NCBI GenBank assembly: GCA_039105265.1
Contig: JAPFFF010000008.1
Span: 3,658,001-3,722,000, forward strand
Length of the DNA: 64,000 nucleotides
Direction of reading: 5' to 3'
Source of the DNA: Tritrichomonas musculus
Lineage: Eukaryota; Parabasalia; Tritrichomonadida; Tritrichomonadidae
Translations under genes and position numbers: made by a program
Part shown: positions 51,414-61,495 of the stretch, one piece after another
Position numbering within the stretch: position 1 is the first letter of the stretch
Layout: each line of letters opens with the position of its first letter
Notes under the pieces: model-generated
What the model was told of the DNA's origin: nothing
The model's database searches: none
The model's input: the letters and a program-made list of their open reading frames with translations, nothing else

Positions 51414-52517
51414 ATGGGTATTGCCGAACGTATAGCAGATATAGAAAAAGAAATGGGCAGGACTCAGATCAACAAGGCGACAGAGCGTCACCTTGGTATG
51501 CTCAAATCTCAACTCGTTAAACTTAGAGCTCAATTAGTTGAAGAAGCTTCTCAAGGAGGAAGCGGAGGACCACAATTTGATGTAGCGCGAACTGGTGATG
51601 CCAGAGCTTGTTTATTTGGATTTCCATCTGTTGGTAAGTCTTCTCTTCTTTCAAAATTAACTGGATATCAATCACCAATTGGAGATTATGATTTCACAAC
51701 AGTAACAGCAATTCCAGCAATTCTTGAAGTCAATGGAGTTAAAATTCAACTTCTCGACTTACCAGGTATTCTTCAAGGTGCAAGTACTGGTTACGGAAAA
51801 GGAAAACAGGTTTTGGGCGTTGTTAGATCATGCGATTTAATAGTTTTTGTTATAGACTCAGCAAAAGCAGATATGGAAATTAAAACACTAACCGAAGAAC
51901 TTCATACTTTTGGAATCCGAGTTAATGAAGAACCACCAAAAATTGATATAACTCCACTTGTTAGGGGAGGTGTTACAATCGACACAACATGCGAACAAAC
52001 CCATCTTGATGAAGATTTCATGCTTTCCCTCGCAACAGCAAACAGATTTAGATCAGGTCATATTCATCTTCGTGAGGATGCAACTGTTGATCGTTTTATT
52101 GATGCTTTTAATGTAAAAAGCTTGAAATACATACCAGCAATTTATGTTTATAACAAAATTGACACATTAACAATAGAAGAAATTGACAGACTCGCCCATA
52201 AAGATAAATCAGTTGTTGCCTCTGTTATTTTCAACTTAAATCTTGATTTAATTTCACAAATGATTTATAAACATTTGAATATAACAAGAGTTTATACAAA
52301 GCCTCCTGGTGGTCCTCCAGATTTCAATGAAGCTGTTCTTCTAAGAAATTCAACAACAGTAAGAGATTTGTGTATGCATATTCATAAAGACCTGGCAGAA
52401 AACTTTAAAGGAGCGCAAGTATGGGGAACTAGCGTTAAGAGGCAAGCACAGACTGTTGGTCTCTCTCATGTTCTTGAAGATGAAGATGTTGTATGCATCA
52501 AAACAAACAAGACTTAA
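51414..52517 (+). CDS. Developmentally regulated GTP-binding protein, DRG1 type
   Basis: 367 residues, the usual DRG length. The N-terminal coiled helix ERIADIEKEMGRTQINKATE precedes the GTPase domain with G1 GFPSVGKSS (~73), G2 in YDFTTVTAIP, G3 LDLPGI (~118) and G4 YNKIDTL (~247). A C-terminal TGS domain (RVYTKPPGGPPDF onward) ends HVLEDEDVVCI. The block GFPSVGKS through LPGIxxGA and FGIRVNEEPPKI and LREDATVDRFID agree better with DRG1 than DRG2. DRG proteins bind ribosome-associated Dfrp/ZC3H15 or RWDD1 partners and help translating ribosomes; no partner gene is adjacent. Confidence 0.95.
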   Translation: MGIAERIADIEKEMGRTQINKATERHLGMLKSQLVKLRAQLVEEASQGGSGGPQFDVARTGDARACLFGFPSVGKSSLLSKLTGYQSPIGDYDFTTVTAIPAILEVNGVKIQLLDLPGILQGASTGYGKGKQVLGVVRSCDLIVFVIDSAKADMEIKTLTEELHTFGIRVNEEPPKIDITPLVRGGVTIDTTCEQTHLDEDFMLSLATANRFRSGHIHLREDATVDRFIDAFNVKSLKYIPAIYVYNKIDTLTIEEIDRLAHKDKSVVASVIFNLNLDLISQMIYKHLNITRVYTKPPGGPPDFNEAVLLRNSTTVRDLCMHIHKDLAENFKGAQVWGTSVKRQAQTVGLSHVLEDEDVVCIKTNKT

Positions 52518-52709
52518 TAACAATTGTTTTCATATACCTTTCACTTTATTTTTTTTTTATTCATAAACCAATTTACAAAAAAAAAAAAAAAAAATTTTTT
52601 ACTTGCTTAAATTATTTGAAACCTAAAAGATTCAAGATGAAGATCACCAACCAAAATCATATTTGGTTAATTTGCAATTAAATTAAAAAAAGGAATTCAA
52701 AAAAAATTA

Positions 52710-52781
52710 TGCGTTGCCCGGGAATCGAACCCGGATCTCAAGCTTGGAAGGCTCACATGATAACCACTACACTAGCAACGC
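52710..52781 (-). tRNA. tRNA-Gly (anticodon UCC)
   Basis: On the minus strand: a 7-bp acceptor stem GCGTTGC/GCAACGC, D-arm TAGTGTAGTGGTTATCA, anticodon arm TGAGC-CTTCCAA-GCTTG with anticodon TCC, a short variable loop, and T-arm CCGGG-TTCGATT-CCCGG. Discriminator base A is at 52710. The internal A box (TAGTGTAGTGGT) and B box (GGTTCGATTCC) are present, and a T-run follows directly downstream on the same strand (the A-run 52699-52706), as expected for RNA polymerase III termination. No intron. Confidence 0.97.
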
Positions 52782-53058
52782 GAATTGTTTTTTAAAAAAT
52801 TGCATGTTAAGTAATATATATTTAGTATAGAATAATTAATCAAATAATGGGATAAACAGCTTATTTAATCAAATTAAAACAATATTTATTTGCATTTCTT
52901 TGAAAAAGATAGATGAAATACAAAATTCTACAACTTTTTCAATTTTAATGCTTCTAAATTTCAATTGAGATTTAAAATATCAAAACAAATATAAATTGAA
53001 AATTAAAAGATAAGAATTTTAAAATCTTTTAACGGTTATGGTCAGCCTTTCCAATTAA

Positions 53059-53319
53059 ATGACAACTCTCGATTGCGACATACTTCATCCAACTATCGAA
53101 CTTGAAAACCACACATGCAAAAAGAAGACACTTGTTCCAAATCCTCGCTCTGAATTTCTTTCACTTCGTTGCGCTTCATGCATGCATATTACAACAGCTT
53201 TCTCACACTCAAATATTCCAATCACCTGCGCCAAATGCAATGCTCCACTTGCTTTCCCAAGAGGTGGACGTATTCATCTTGTTGAAGGTGTTGAATCACG
53301 CTCAAAAGTAACAGCATAA
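53059..53319 (+). CDS. 40S ribosomal protein S27
   Basis: 86 residues, typical size. Contains the eS27 zinc ribbon: CASC at ~37-40, then 15 residues, then CAKC, followed by the family ending LAFPRGGRIHLVEG. N-terminal DILHPTIELENHTCKKKTLV matches the eS27 lead. It is a small-subunit component. It is a single-exon gene with very short flanks, and a stop codon followed at once by TTATATTTGAATAAAG. Confidence 0.97.
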   Translation: MTTLDCDILHPTIELENHTCKKKTLVPNPRSEFLSLRCASCMHITTAFSHSNIPITCAKCNAPLAFPRGGRIHLVEGVESRSKVTA

Positions 53320-53636
53320 ATTATATTTGAATAAAGTCAAAGTTGTTTTTTTTTTTTAAAGATTGCAATCTTTCTATTTCACCTCTTTATTTATACAGTA
53401 TTTCATTTTAATAAATAATCTACAAATCTTCAAGTTCATTATTGTTTTTTTTGGGTTTTAAATATCAGTTGAAAGAAACAATAAATAATTAGAAAGATAA
53501 ATTATTTAAAAAACAAAACAAATAAAATAAAATCTATACAAAAAATAAAAAAAAAAAAACTTGATATGAATCTAATTCTAACATAAATAAAAAAGATTAA
53601 AAACATCATGACAAACACTCCATTTTGTCAAGATTA
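53320..53636. other. Convergent intergenic gap between S27 and Piezo genes
   Basis: T- and A-runs (53346-53358, ~53549-53560) and no gene. Both flanking genes end here. Confidence 0.6.
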
Positions 53637-56600
53637 CTACTTCTTGTAGCTATTTGATGTTATTTCAATTACTTTTTCATGAGACCGTAATGTATTTAAA
53701 AATTGGTCACTCATTTCTTTCTCAGTTTCAATATCACCTGCATTTTTGAACATTCCAATTGTTACAATCATTCTATAAAGTTTTATTGGATTATCCATCC
53801 TCTTTTTCCATAAATTACCAGTCATACTTACAACCAGCTCACGAACAACAATTCCAAGAATAATGACCATTAACAAATAAACACCGATAAAGTTTCCACT
53901 AACACTTTTTGCCACATCAGAATTTTTGTTTGAAGAAACAGGTTGACTATAAACGATAATTGTATAATCAGATGACCCTGACATAAAAGAAAGATCTATA
54001 GTACTATTATCCACAGCAATTCCATAAGAATTTGTCTGCTCATGAATAATTTCAAATGATGATTCTGTTTCTGATGGACTATCTAAATTATTGTTAGTAA
54101 TTGCGAATATAAGTCGTGGTAATTTGAAACTTCCTTGAAGGGAATGATTAGTCCCTAAAATCAGCAAGAGAGTTTGTGCTTTTTTCTGTGAATCAAAATT
54201 TTCAGATTTTTTTAATAAGCTTACCTCCACTCCTTTTTCGACAGTTGCAGGCTGTTCGAAAGAAAGGTCTAGTTTCATATACATTGATACATCATAATTA
54301 TCACTTGATAAAAGTCCTCCGATATTATTTGTTAAAGTATTAGGCAATTGAAAAGGTTTGCTTGAATAACGAGGGAAGGTCACTGTAAAAAGGGAATTGT
54401 GGATTTGTTTGGCCACTTCAGCTATTATTGTATTACTTGAAAAAGCTAATTCTTGATGTTCGTCATTAGATATCTGCCTAACGTAACCTGTTGATATATA
54501 AAAGGGAGGAAGTGTTCCAACTCCTATTTGAAGATTTGCCAATAAAACTGGATTATAAGAAACCCTTCCCACAGGCGAAATCAAGAACAGCAAAGGAATA
54601 AAAATTATAACCACGAACAATAAAATCAATAGAATTCCGATTGCTATTCTAATTTTATTTTTTTGTTTTTCTTCTTTTTTCTTGTCAAATTGATTACAAA
54701 TTAAAATTTCAAGTTGAAGTTCCATATCACGAATGATACAAAAATTAGGTAAAGATATATAAGTTGGTCTTCCCATCCATAACAACACAGCTTGAATTTC
54801 GAAGACGAAAGGGCAAAAACGGATGAAATAATTAACGAGTCTTATTTGTTTCCATTCAGTAGCAAATAAAGGGTAACGATATGTAATATTAATTCTTCCA
54901 ACAAAACACTTATGAGCCACAATTAAATGCTGTAAAATTCTTAAAAATATGTAAAATTGACAAGAAGGAAGGAAAATACTGTTCATTGAACGAATGTAGA
55001 AGAAGATCATTGAAAATTCGAACAGCAACCAAATCAATTCGATCCAAAAGAGGACGAAATTCAAATCTCTTAAACAACAAAAATAAGCAGTTAAGAAGAA
55101 AATGATATGAATGATTAAAATGAAAATGAAAAGTGCATTAATTGTGAATAAATCAGACGTTTTTCCAGACGAGAATTCATCGTGGCCGCCTTCCCAACTT
55201 GTCCAATGAGAAAGCAAGATAGCAAACGAAATGATATCAATGATAATCATATAAACATGATGACTAGTATTTCTAATACACTTTCTATTCATTGTGTATT
55301 TCATTGTGTCAATTATTGTCCTATTTTGAGGGATGTTCATTGCGAGATTTCTCACAGGATCATCCATGATTCCGTAGCAGTATTCCATTGGAAAACCAGG
55401 CAGCATTGGCATAAGTTTCTCATAATAATAATTCGCATTGAAGACCTTAACGTTCTCCAATTGATTAATTAAAAATAAAACAGAAGCAATGAACAACAAA
55501 ATTTCTATTCCTATTCCATCATTTGGATTCATTCCAATCAACGAAAGAGTCGAAATTCTTGTTTGTATATTAGTTAACGATTCGGAAGCGATGATTAATC
55601 TATCGTTGACGATATCTGTTCTTGAAACTGTTCGAAAACAAAGGATGATTAAAACAATTATGAAGAAGATACGATGTGCATTCGCCCACCCTTTAAAATC
55701 AATAGAACAGAAGATGCAAATCACGTAAGTAAAGATGATGAGACCAAAAATATAAGGAGACAAAAACAAATAAATGATTGAAATTAAAACCAAAAAAGGT
55801 AAGAATATGTTTCGTAATAATAAGAATATGTAACGATGGAAATATTCAGAAGGATCAATGATTGGCTGTGATTCTAGAATGTGAGAAATGGATGAAAATT
55901 GTAATGCAAAAGACGGTGGCAATGACAATAAAAATTGTCTTTCTCTCTCTTCAAGATGAAATTCTTGATTCCTTTCAATATAATTCAAGCATCTTTTCAT
56001 TAACAACGTCAATGATTCTAACGTGAGAACATTGATTCCTGCTTCGCCATTTATTGGCAAGCATGTTGCTAATAATTTAATAAATCTGACTAAATTTGGC
56101 TCAACTACCAAATGATATAAATTATTATACCATTTTCTTTTCTCTTCGTTTTTATTCATCGATTTAAATTCATTGTTCAAAAGTTGAATTTTCGAATCAG
56201 ATAAATTGAAAACTGAAGTCGATTGACTTTGTTGATTCAATGAATTTATTTCTAAATTCCTTTTCTTAATTAAAATGCTTTGATCAAGCTTCTCAATTAT
56301 TCGAAGCTGCCTCTCTCTAATGAATCGATATGCACAACGTTTGACATGACTCTCTCTGCATCTAGAATAAATGTCGGTCTTCATCACATGACGACAAAGT
56401 TGCTGCAAAATGAAAATTGCAATCCATTTGCCTGACGATTTACTTTGACCATCAAAAGGAAGGTCAAATGCACGCTTGATGTAAGCAGCATTGCCAATAA
56501 CTTCAAAAATGGGAATTCGTGATAAAACGCGAAAACCATGGATTGCAAAAGTAGCGCCAGAAATGAGAGACATCGCAGTTGAAGGACTATAACCGAACAA

Positions 56601-59600
56601 GAAGTAAGAAGTGAAGAAGAAAGCGACGCAAACCAAGAAAATCAAACCGTCGATTGATTGAAAAAGTGAAGCAACAACTAATATAAACATTGTTGACAAT
56701 TCAAAGAAATATAAAGTAAAGAAATCAAACAGACCTTTCAATAATTGTGGCAGTTGATTGTATCGTTGCTGATAGTTGATATCTACTTCATTGTATTGAA
56801 GAAACATCGCACATGCAAGAACACTTATACAATTCATTATCAACGAGTTTTTGGTAACATCATAAATTCCTAAAAATGTCAAATATTTTTGAATCTTGTC
56901 TCTTTTGTCACCTTTGAATGAGTCAAGCAAAGACCACCATTTGACATTGAAGATATCACGAGGATAGCCGAGGAACAGGAGATACTGAACAAGGAAGAGA
57001 ATATTGAGAAGAATTAAAACAGCAATAATGGCTCTACCAAAGAAACCGATACAATAAACAGAGCACAATAAAAATATATAAGTTATCAAGCCGAAAATCG
57101 TCTTATTGAAAGTCGTCGATATAAACAAAGAAACTTGAACAATCACAGGCAAAAATGAATGAAACATTCCAATCATTGAATGATACAATTTACGATAAAT
57201 TGTACAGTTTTCATAGTTGTCTTGTGGCTTGGCAACTTCATATTTCTTCAAGTTAAGAATAGAAATTAATATAAAGAAAAATTGCCAACCTAAAGTCCAA
57301 TTTTTTGTAGACAACGTCAATTCATTATCTTTGGTCAAATAGAGGCCAATGTAGCGGAGAACTCGCTCAACAAGGGGAGAAAGATCAGTTATAAATAACT
57401 CAAATACACATTGCGATATCAAGAAAAAAGAAAAAACAATCAACAATGGATATCTTATATGATTGAATAATTCAGCCGAAACCGAACTAATTGCAAAAAT
57501 GAGTAGGAAGAAGAACTTAATTAAAGATGGATACTGGTTAACTAAACTGAATCCAAATATAAGAAGCCAACCAACATAAAAATAGATGTTTTGCAACAGT
57601 CTTCTCAATATTTGTAGAAATGTCATGAAAATGTATTTAATCTTCAATTTTTGATTTCCATAAAAAACAATGGAACAGAAGAATATATTGAAAGATATAA
57701 TAATGATTTCACCTGTGGGAGGATCAATGCTAGACACATCTATAATTGACTTAGAAATCCTTGAAACTAGGAAATTGCGAGTGCCGTTGTTTTGTGCCAG
57801 TGAATAAAAGGCAAGTTGAATGGAGCATGCAATAAAGGACATTAAAATGGTGATACGACGGAGGCCCCACCAATGCATCACTAAAGTGGCAATCATTAGG
57901 AAACCAAGAATCATGTAAATTATTGAAAATAAGGTTAGATCAAATAAAAAGACATAAATAAAAAAATCTATGGCAATGGCATTGTAAATCAAAAAAGTGA
58001 CAATCGATGAATAATATACTTGAAGACAACGTCGCTCATAAGTGATAAAAACAGATAAAAAAAAGGCAAAAATAACCGGCCAAATATACTCTGAAAAAGA
58101 TTCATCAGGAGAAGGTGCTATGCCAATTTCATCGATATGCTCAAAATAGCCAAAATAGAGACAGTTTTCTTGGCCTCGACAATGATACGAATCTGACGAT
58201 TTATAAAAACTACAGATTAATATAATGCAGGCCGATACAAACCGTATAAATAGAAATACACATCTTTTATACAAAAAGAGGAGAACGACCAAAACAAACA
58301 GAAATGAAAATAATGTAAAAATCCATTTCGTTTTGTTAAATCCACTGTAGATGCCAACAACACAACAGACAGGTAATGATATGAATACTAGAAATCTGTA
58401 TATTATGTTGAAAAGAAAGGCAAAACCTCGTTTGAACCTTTTCCAATAATTAATCCAGAAGAATTGTCGTTCGACTTTTTTGATCTGGCTTTCAAGATTT
58501 GAATCATTAATATTATCTAAGTGATCATATTTATGTAATTTGAATTTTCGCTTCTTTTCAAATTCAGTATGAACAACTCTGCCTATCTGACCAATTAACG
58601 CCAAAAAATGAAATCCAATACAATTAAAGCTGAACTTTTGTGAAATAGAGTCAACATATTTAAACATACCAAATAATTTCATAAATGTAAATGGCTGATC
58701 TCTTCCATCATCTTGAAAATGGGTTAAGGTTTTAAATTGAGTGGTTGCAATTAATGTGAAACTTAACGAATAAATAAATGAAAAAAAAGGAAAGAATAAC
58801 TTTTGAAAGGTTTCAATATCTGTATATGAAATGAAAAATATTATTATCATCCATAATATCGTGCAGTAATTTGGAAAGAATATCGCATATATCAAGACAC
58901 CAATACAAAGTGAAACTAATAGGAATTTGGAAGTTTTGCGCATAAAATATGGAACTTTTCTTTCTTCATTTTTATACCAACCTGGAGATGATAAGAGTAA
59001 TATTGTTGTATAAACTAAAATTGAGGAAAATACAATACAAAACGCTTTAGCTGTTTGAGTTCCAATAAATTCATACTTGATAGCTTCTGATGGGTCCCAA
59101 TATTCACCAACAAAAGATACCATGTAAAATTGAAATAAAGCATATAAAAGCGTATATGCATTCATGACGCAAGTAACAACAAAAGATGCAACTGGCCTAC
59201 CAACAAAAGTACATGATAAAGTACAATATAGGAAATAAACGAGAATTGGGTAAAATAAAAATGATATGCTTGTAGAACCTAAAAATGCAATTGAAAAACA
59301 TTGAATAACGTCGACTATATATTTTGGAATTGTTTTTTTAAAGAAATTGCACCGATAGTCTGAAAAATTTTTGAAAATAGTATGGCTCATTAGAGATATT
59401 GGTATGCTTTCTAGCACAATTGAAAGGAATGTCGCAAAAATAGCAAATGCTGGGGTATCTGTGATAATGGTATCAAAATTTGATCCAGCAATTTTTGATG
59501 ATAGAGAATCATCTGGGTTTGAATTGCAAACGATAGCGATAATAAAAATTAATAATGAATATAATATTTCAAAATACAAAATTGCATAAATTCCTTTAAA

Positions 59601-59888
59601 ACTTTTTTTGGATTGGTTGATAATAGTAATATGAGTTGTAATTATAAGAAGGAAAAAAAGACCAAAAAGCGATGTTGTAGACATGGCGCAAAAAATCAAA
59701 AAAATTGGATCAAATAAATATAAAAACATAAAAAGATATTTTGGATGGTATTTTTCTATATCTATTTTCGCTTCATCAGATCGTTCTGATTCAGGAGCTG
59801 ATTCAATCAATGTGCTAACTGCGAAAAAACTATCACTATTATCTGAAGAACGATCATGATCACTCGATTCCATTTTTTTTTCTATCAA
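53637..59888 (-). CDS. Piezo-type mechanosensitive ion channel
   Basis: 2,083 residues, at the short end for Piezo. Dozens of hydrophobic segments fill residues ~45-1690 (the membrane blade). The diagnostic C-terminal part is clear: PFVFEIQAVLLWMGRPTYIS (Piezo 'PF-x-E' anchor), a helical RDMELQLEIL segment, an outer helix at ~1745-1772 (IRIAIGILLILLFVVIIF), an extracellular cap of ~220 residues (~1773-1995) of beta-rich, N-glycosylatable sequence, an inner pore helix at ~1999-2020 (FIGVYLLMVIILGIVVRELV) and a cytosolic C-terminal domain (MFKNAGDIETEKEMSDQFLN...). The N-terminus is acidic. Upstream on its strand is ACTTTTTGAATTTTAAA. Piezos are stretch-gated cation channels at the plasma membrane. 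The ORF is uninterrupted, which argues for a working gene. Confidence 0.93.
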   Translation of the reverse strand: MIEKKMESSDHDRSSDNSDSFFAVSTLIESAPESERSDEAKIDIEKYHPKYLFMFLYLFDPIFLIFCAMSTTSLFGLFFLLIITTHITIINQSKKSFKGIYAILYFEILYSLLIFIIAIVCNSNPDDSLSSKIAGSNFDTIITDTPAFAIFATFLSIVLESIPISLMSHTIFKNFSDYRCNFFKKTIPKYIVDVIQCFSIAFLGSTSISFLFYPILVYFLYCTLSCTFVGRPVASFVVTCVMNAYTLLYALFQFYMVSFVGEYWDPSEAIKYEFIGTQTAKAFCIVFSSILVYTTILLLSSPGWYKNEERKVPYFMRKTSKFLLVSLCIGVLIYAIFFPNYCTILWMIIIFFISYTDIETFQKLFFPFFSFIYSLSFTLIATTQFKTLTHFQDDGRDQPFTFMKLFGMFKYVDSISQKFSFNCIGFHFLALIGQIGRVVHTEFEKKRKFKLHKYDHLDNINDSNLESQIKKVERQFFWINYWKRFKRGFAFLFNIIYRFLVFISLPVCCVVGIYSGFNKTKWIFTLFSFLFVLVVLLFLYKRCVFLFIRFVSACIILICSFYKSSDSYHCRGQENCLYFGYFEHIDEIGIAPSPDESFSEYIWPVIFAFFLSVFITYERRCLQVYYSSIVTFLIYNAIAIDFFIYVFLFDLTLFSIIYMILGFLMIATLVMHWWGLRRITILMSFIACSIQLAFYSLAQNNGTRNFLVSRISKSIIDVSSIDPPTGEIIIISFNIFFCSIVFYGNQKLKIKYIFMTFLQILRRLLQNIYFYVGWLLIFGFSLVNQYPSLIKFFFLLIFAISSVSAELFNHIRYPLLIVFSFFLISQCVFELFITDLSPLVERVLRYIGLYLTKDNELTLSTKNWTLGWQFFFILISILNLKKYEVAKPQDNYENCTIYRKLYHSMIGMFHSFLPVIVQVSLFISTTFNKTIFGLITYIFLLCSVYCIGFFGRAIIAVLILLNILFLVQYLLFLGYPRDIFNVKWWSLLDSFKGDKRDKIQKYLTFLGIYDVTKNSLIMNCISVLACAMFLQYNEVDINYQQRYNQLPQLLKGLFDFFTLYFFELSTMFILVVASLFQSIDGLIFLVCVAFFFTSYFLFGYSPSTAMSLISGATFAIHGFRVLSRIPIFEVIGNAAYIKRAFDLPFDGQSKSSGKWIAIFILQQLCRHVMKTDIYSRCRESHVKRCAYRFIRERQLRIIEKLDQSILIKKRNLEINSLNQQSQSTSVFNLSDSKIQLLNNEFKSMNKNEEKRKWYNNLYHLVVEPNLVRFIKLLATCLPINGEAGINVLTLESLTLLMKRCLNYIERNQEFHLEERERQFLLSLPPSFALQFSSISHILESQPIIDPSEYFHRYIFLLLRNIFLPFLVLISIIYLFLSPYIFGLIIFTYVICIFCSIDFKGWANAHRIFFIIVLIILCFRTVSRTDIVNDRLIIASESLTNIQTRISTLSLIGMNPNDGIGIEILLFIASVLFLINQLENVKVFNANYYYEKLMPMLPGFPMEYCYGIMDDPVRNLAMNIPQNRTIIDTMKYTMNRKCIRNTSHHVYMIIIDIISFAILLSHWTSWEGGHDEFSSGKTSDLFTINALFIFILIIHIIFFLTAYFCCLRDLNFVLFWIELIWLLFEFSMIFFYIRSMNSIFLPSCQFYIFLRILQHLIVAHKCFVGRINITYRYPLFATEWKQIRLVNYFIRFCPFVFEIQAVLLWMGRPTYISLPNFCIIRDMELQLEILICNQFDKKKEEKQKNKIRIAIGILLILLFVVIIFIPLLFLISPVGRVSYNPVLLANLQIGVGTLPPFYISTGYVRQISNDEHQELAFSSNTIIAEVAKQIHNSLFTVTFPRYSSKPFQLPNTLTNNIGGLLSSDNYDVSMYMKLDLSFEQPATVEKGVEVSLLKKSENFDSQKKAQTLLLILGTNHSLQGSFKLPRLIFAITNNNLDSPSETESSFEIIHEQTNSYGIAVDNSTIDLSFMSGSSDYTIIVYSQPVSSNKNSDVAKSVSGNFIGVYLLMVIILGIVVRELVVSMTGNLWKKRMDNPIKLYRMIVTIGMFKNAGDIETEKEMSDQFLNTLRSHEKVIEITSNSYKK

Positions 59889-60430
59889 ATATTCAATTAA
59901 AATAGAAAAAGTTAGAAAAAAAATTTAAAATTCAAAAAGTATAAAATTTTCAAAAGGTATTTGAAAAAATAAAAACGAATAATTCCAAACATATATTAGG
60001 AAACTATATAGTCCAATCATATGACATGAGTTTTGACTAAAATTAAGAAAAATATCTGATGAAATTATTTACAATCTCATTATATACAAATATTCAATTG
60101 CTTAATTTTAAATAATTATATACTTTTTTTCTGATGGTGTGCAATAACATAGCATAAAAAAATGTAAATATATATGATACTTGGTTTTTTTACTTATTAT
60201 ATTGATTTAATTATGTTATTTTTGATTAAATAATTATACAGAAATTAATAACATAACATATTAAATTTACCAAATGAATTTATCTCATAAATAAATATAT
60301 ATATATCTTGATATATCTATTTCTAATTTCAAAATTTTCAATAAGTTCATCTTTCAATATTTTGAATGTACGTATATAATTTCGTGTAATCAATTCTATT
60401 TATTTGAATTCTTAACGGACGAGGTATTAG
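59889..60430. other. Divergent intergenic region between Piezo and coiled-coil genes
   Basis: AT-rich with (AT)n at ~60294-60305. It serves as upstream DNA for both genes. No further feature recognised. Confidence 0.6.
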
Positions 60431-61342
60431 ATGAACATTATTGAAGCCAGTGATATACCTGCTACAATTGAATCACTCCGAAAGGAACGACAAATTGCCA
60501 TATCTCAATGTAATTATATCAAAGCTCAGCAACTTGATAGTCAAATCAACAAATTAAGAGCAAAACTAAAAGACTTAAATAAGCAAGCTGCAGTTTCAAA
60601 TGGAATAAGTAACTTTGAAAGAGAAAAACAGTATTTAAGGGAAAGTGCAACAAGATTACAAAGTGAATATACTAAATTCTTATATAATACAAGAGCTAAA
60701 TATCAAAGGAGATACAGTTTCTTGCTTAATAAGCAGAGAGAAGAAGTTAAAAAGCTTGCAAGTGAATTTGCCAAAAATATTGAGTTGGAATCTATTAGAA
60801 GAGTTCCAGAATCAGAAGTACTCTTGAGAGAATCACAACTCAGAGCAAATGTTTCGCAATTTGCTATTGCAAATCAATTAAATTCAGAAGCTGAAATGAT
60901 TAAAAGTAATACTCTTCAACAACGCCAGACTGATGTTCGCCAACAATTTCAGATGCAGCAAGATTTACTTCTTCATAGACAACAAGAAGAAACAGATACA
61001 CATTTAAAGAAACTCAAAAAAGAGCTTCATCTTGTGAACTTAGAATATCAAACAGAACTTAGTAAACTCAAAAAATCGCTCATTGCACATGGAATCAAAT
61101 ATGGTGTAAATGTTAGCAGTCAAGATGCAGACGATTTCTTTAGTCAATATGTGCTAATAGATGATGAATCAGATTCTTCATTGGCAACCACACTTACTCC
61201 TCGTTCTCCATCTAAAACTGCTAAAAGATCACCTTATCCATCACCTGCACTTTGGCAAACTGGAAAAAGCTCAAGATCTGAATCAGGTTTGCAAAGTCCT
61301 ATCAAGAGCCCAATGTACAGAAAAACGCCATTACTGAAATAG
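60431..61342 (+). CDS. Coiled-coil protein, unrecognised
   Basis: 303 residues. Residues ~10-215 are almost continuously helical and charged with heptad spacing (ESLRKERQIAISQCNYIKAQ, LDSQINKLRAKLKDL, and later LKKLKKELHLVNLEYQTEL), a long coiled coil. The ~75-residue tail is Ser/Pro/Lys-rich with repeated SP and TP dipeptides (TPRSPSKTAKRSPYPSP), possible proline-directed kinase sites. Such proteins are common in trichomonad cytoskeletons, but no family can be named. The ATG follows a GAGGTATTAG leader. Confidence 0.75.
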   Translation: MNIIEASDIPATIESLRKERQIAISQCNYIKAQQLDSQINKLRAKLKDLNKQAAVSNGISNFEREKQYLRESATRLQSEYTKFLYNTRAKYQRRYSFLLNKQREEVKKLASEFAKNIELESIRRVPESEVLLRESQLRANVSQFAIANQLNSEAEMIKSNTLQQRQTDVRQQFQMQQDLLLHRQQEETDTHLKKLKKELHLVNLEYQTELSKLKKSLIAHGIKYGVNVSSQDADDFFSQYVLIDDESDSSLATTLTPRSPSKTAKRSPYPSPALWQTGKSSRSESGLQSPIKSPMYRKTPLLK

Positions 61343-61495
61343 ATTAAATTTTTTTTTTTATTTTTTGAAATTTGAAATAAAACATATAATCACGTATGAT
61401 TAAATATTATCATAAGTAAATTAAAAAAGAAATATAATGCTCTTTTTATTTGAATGCAATTGTATATCAAAAAGTTTAAAGATTTTTATTTTTAA

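Noticed and set aside
51414..52517. DRG2 rather than DRG1
   Set aside because: The MGI start resembles DRG2, but the mid-domain (FGIRVNEEPPKI, TTCEQTHLDED, LREDATVDRFID) and LEDEDV ending agree better with DRG1. The distinction remains by eye.
53637..59888. Polytopic transporter or polycystin instead of Piezo
   Set aside because: The C-terminal order of PF-x-E anchor, outer helix, ~220-residue cap, inner helix and cytosolic domain is specific to Piezo; no transporter or TRP motif is visible.
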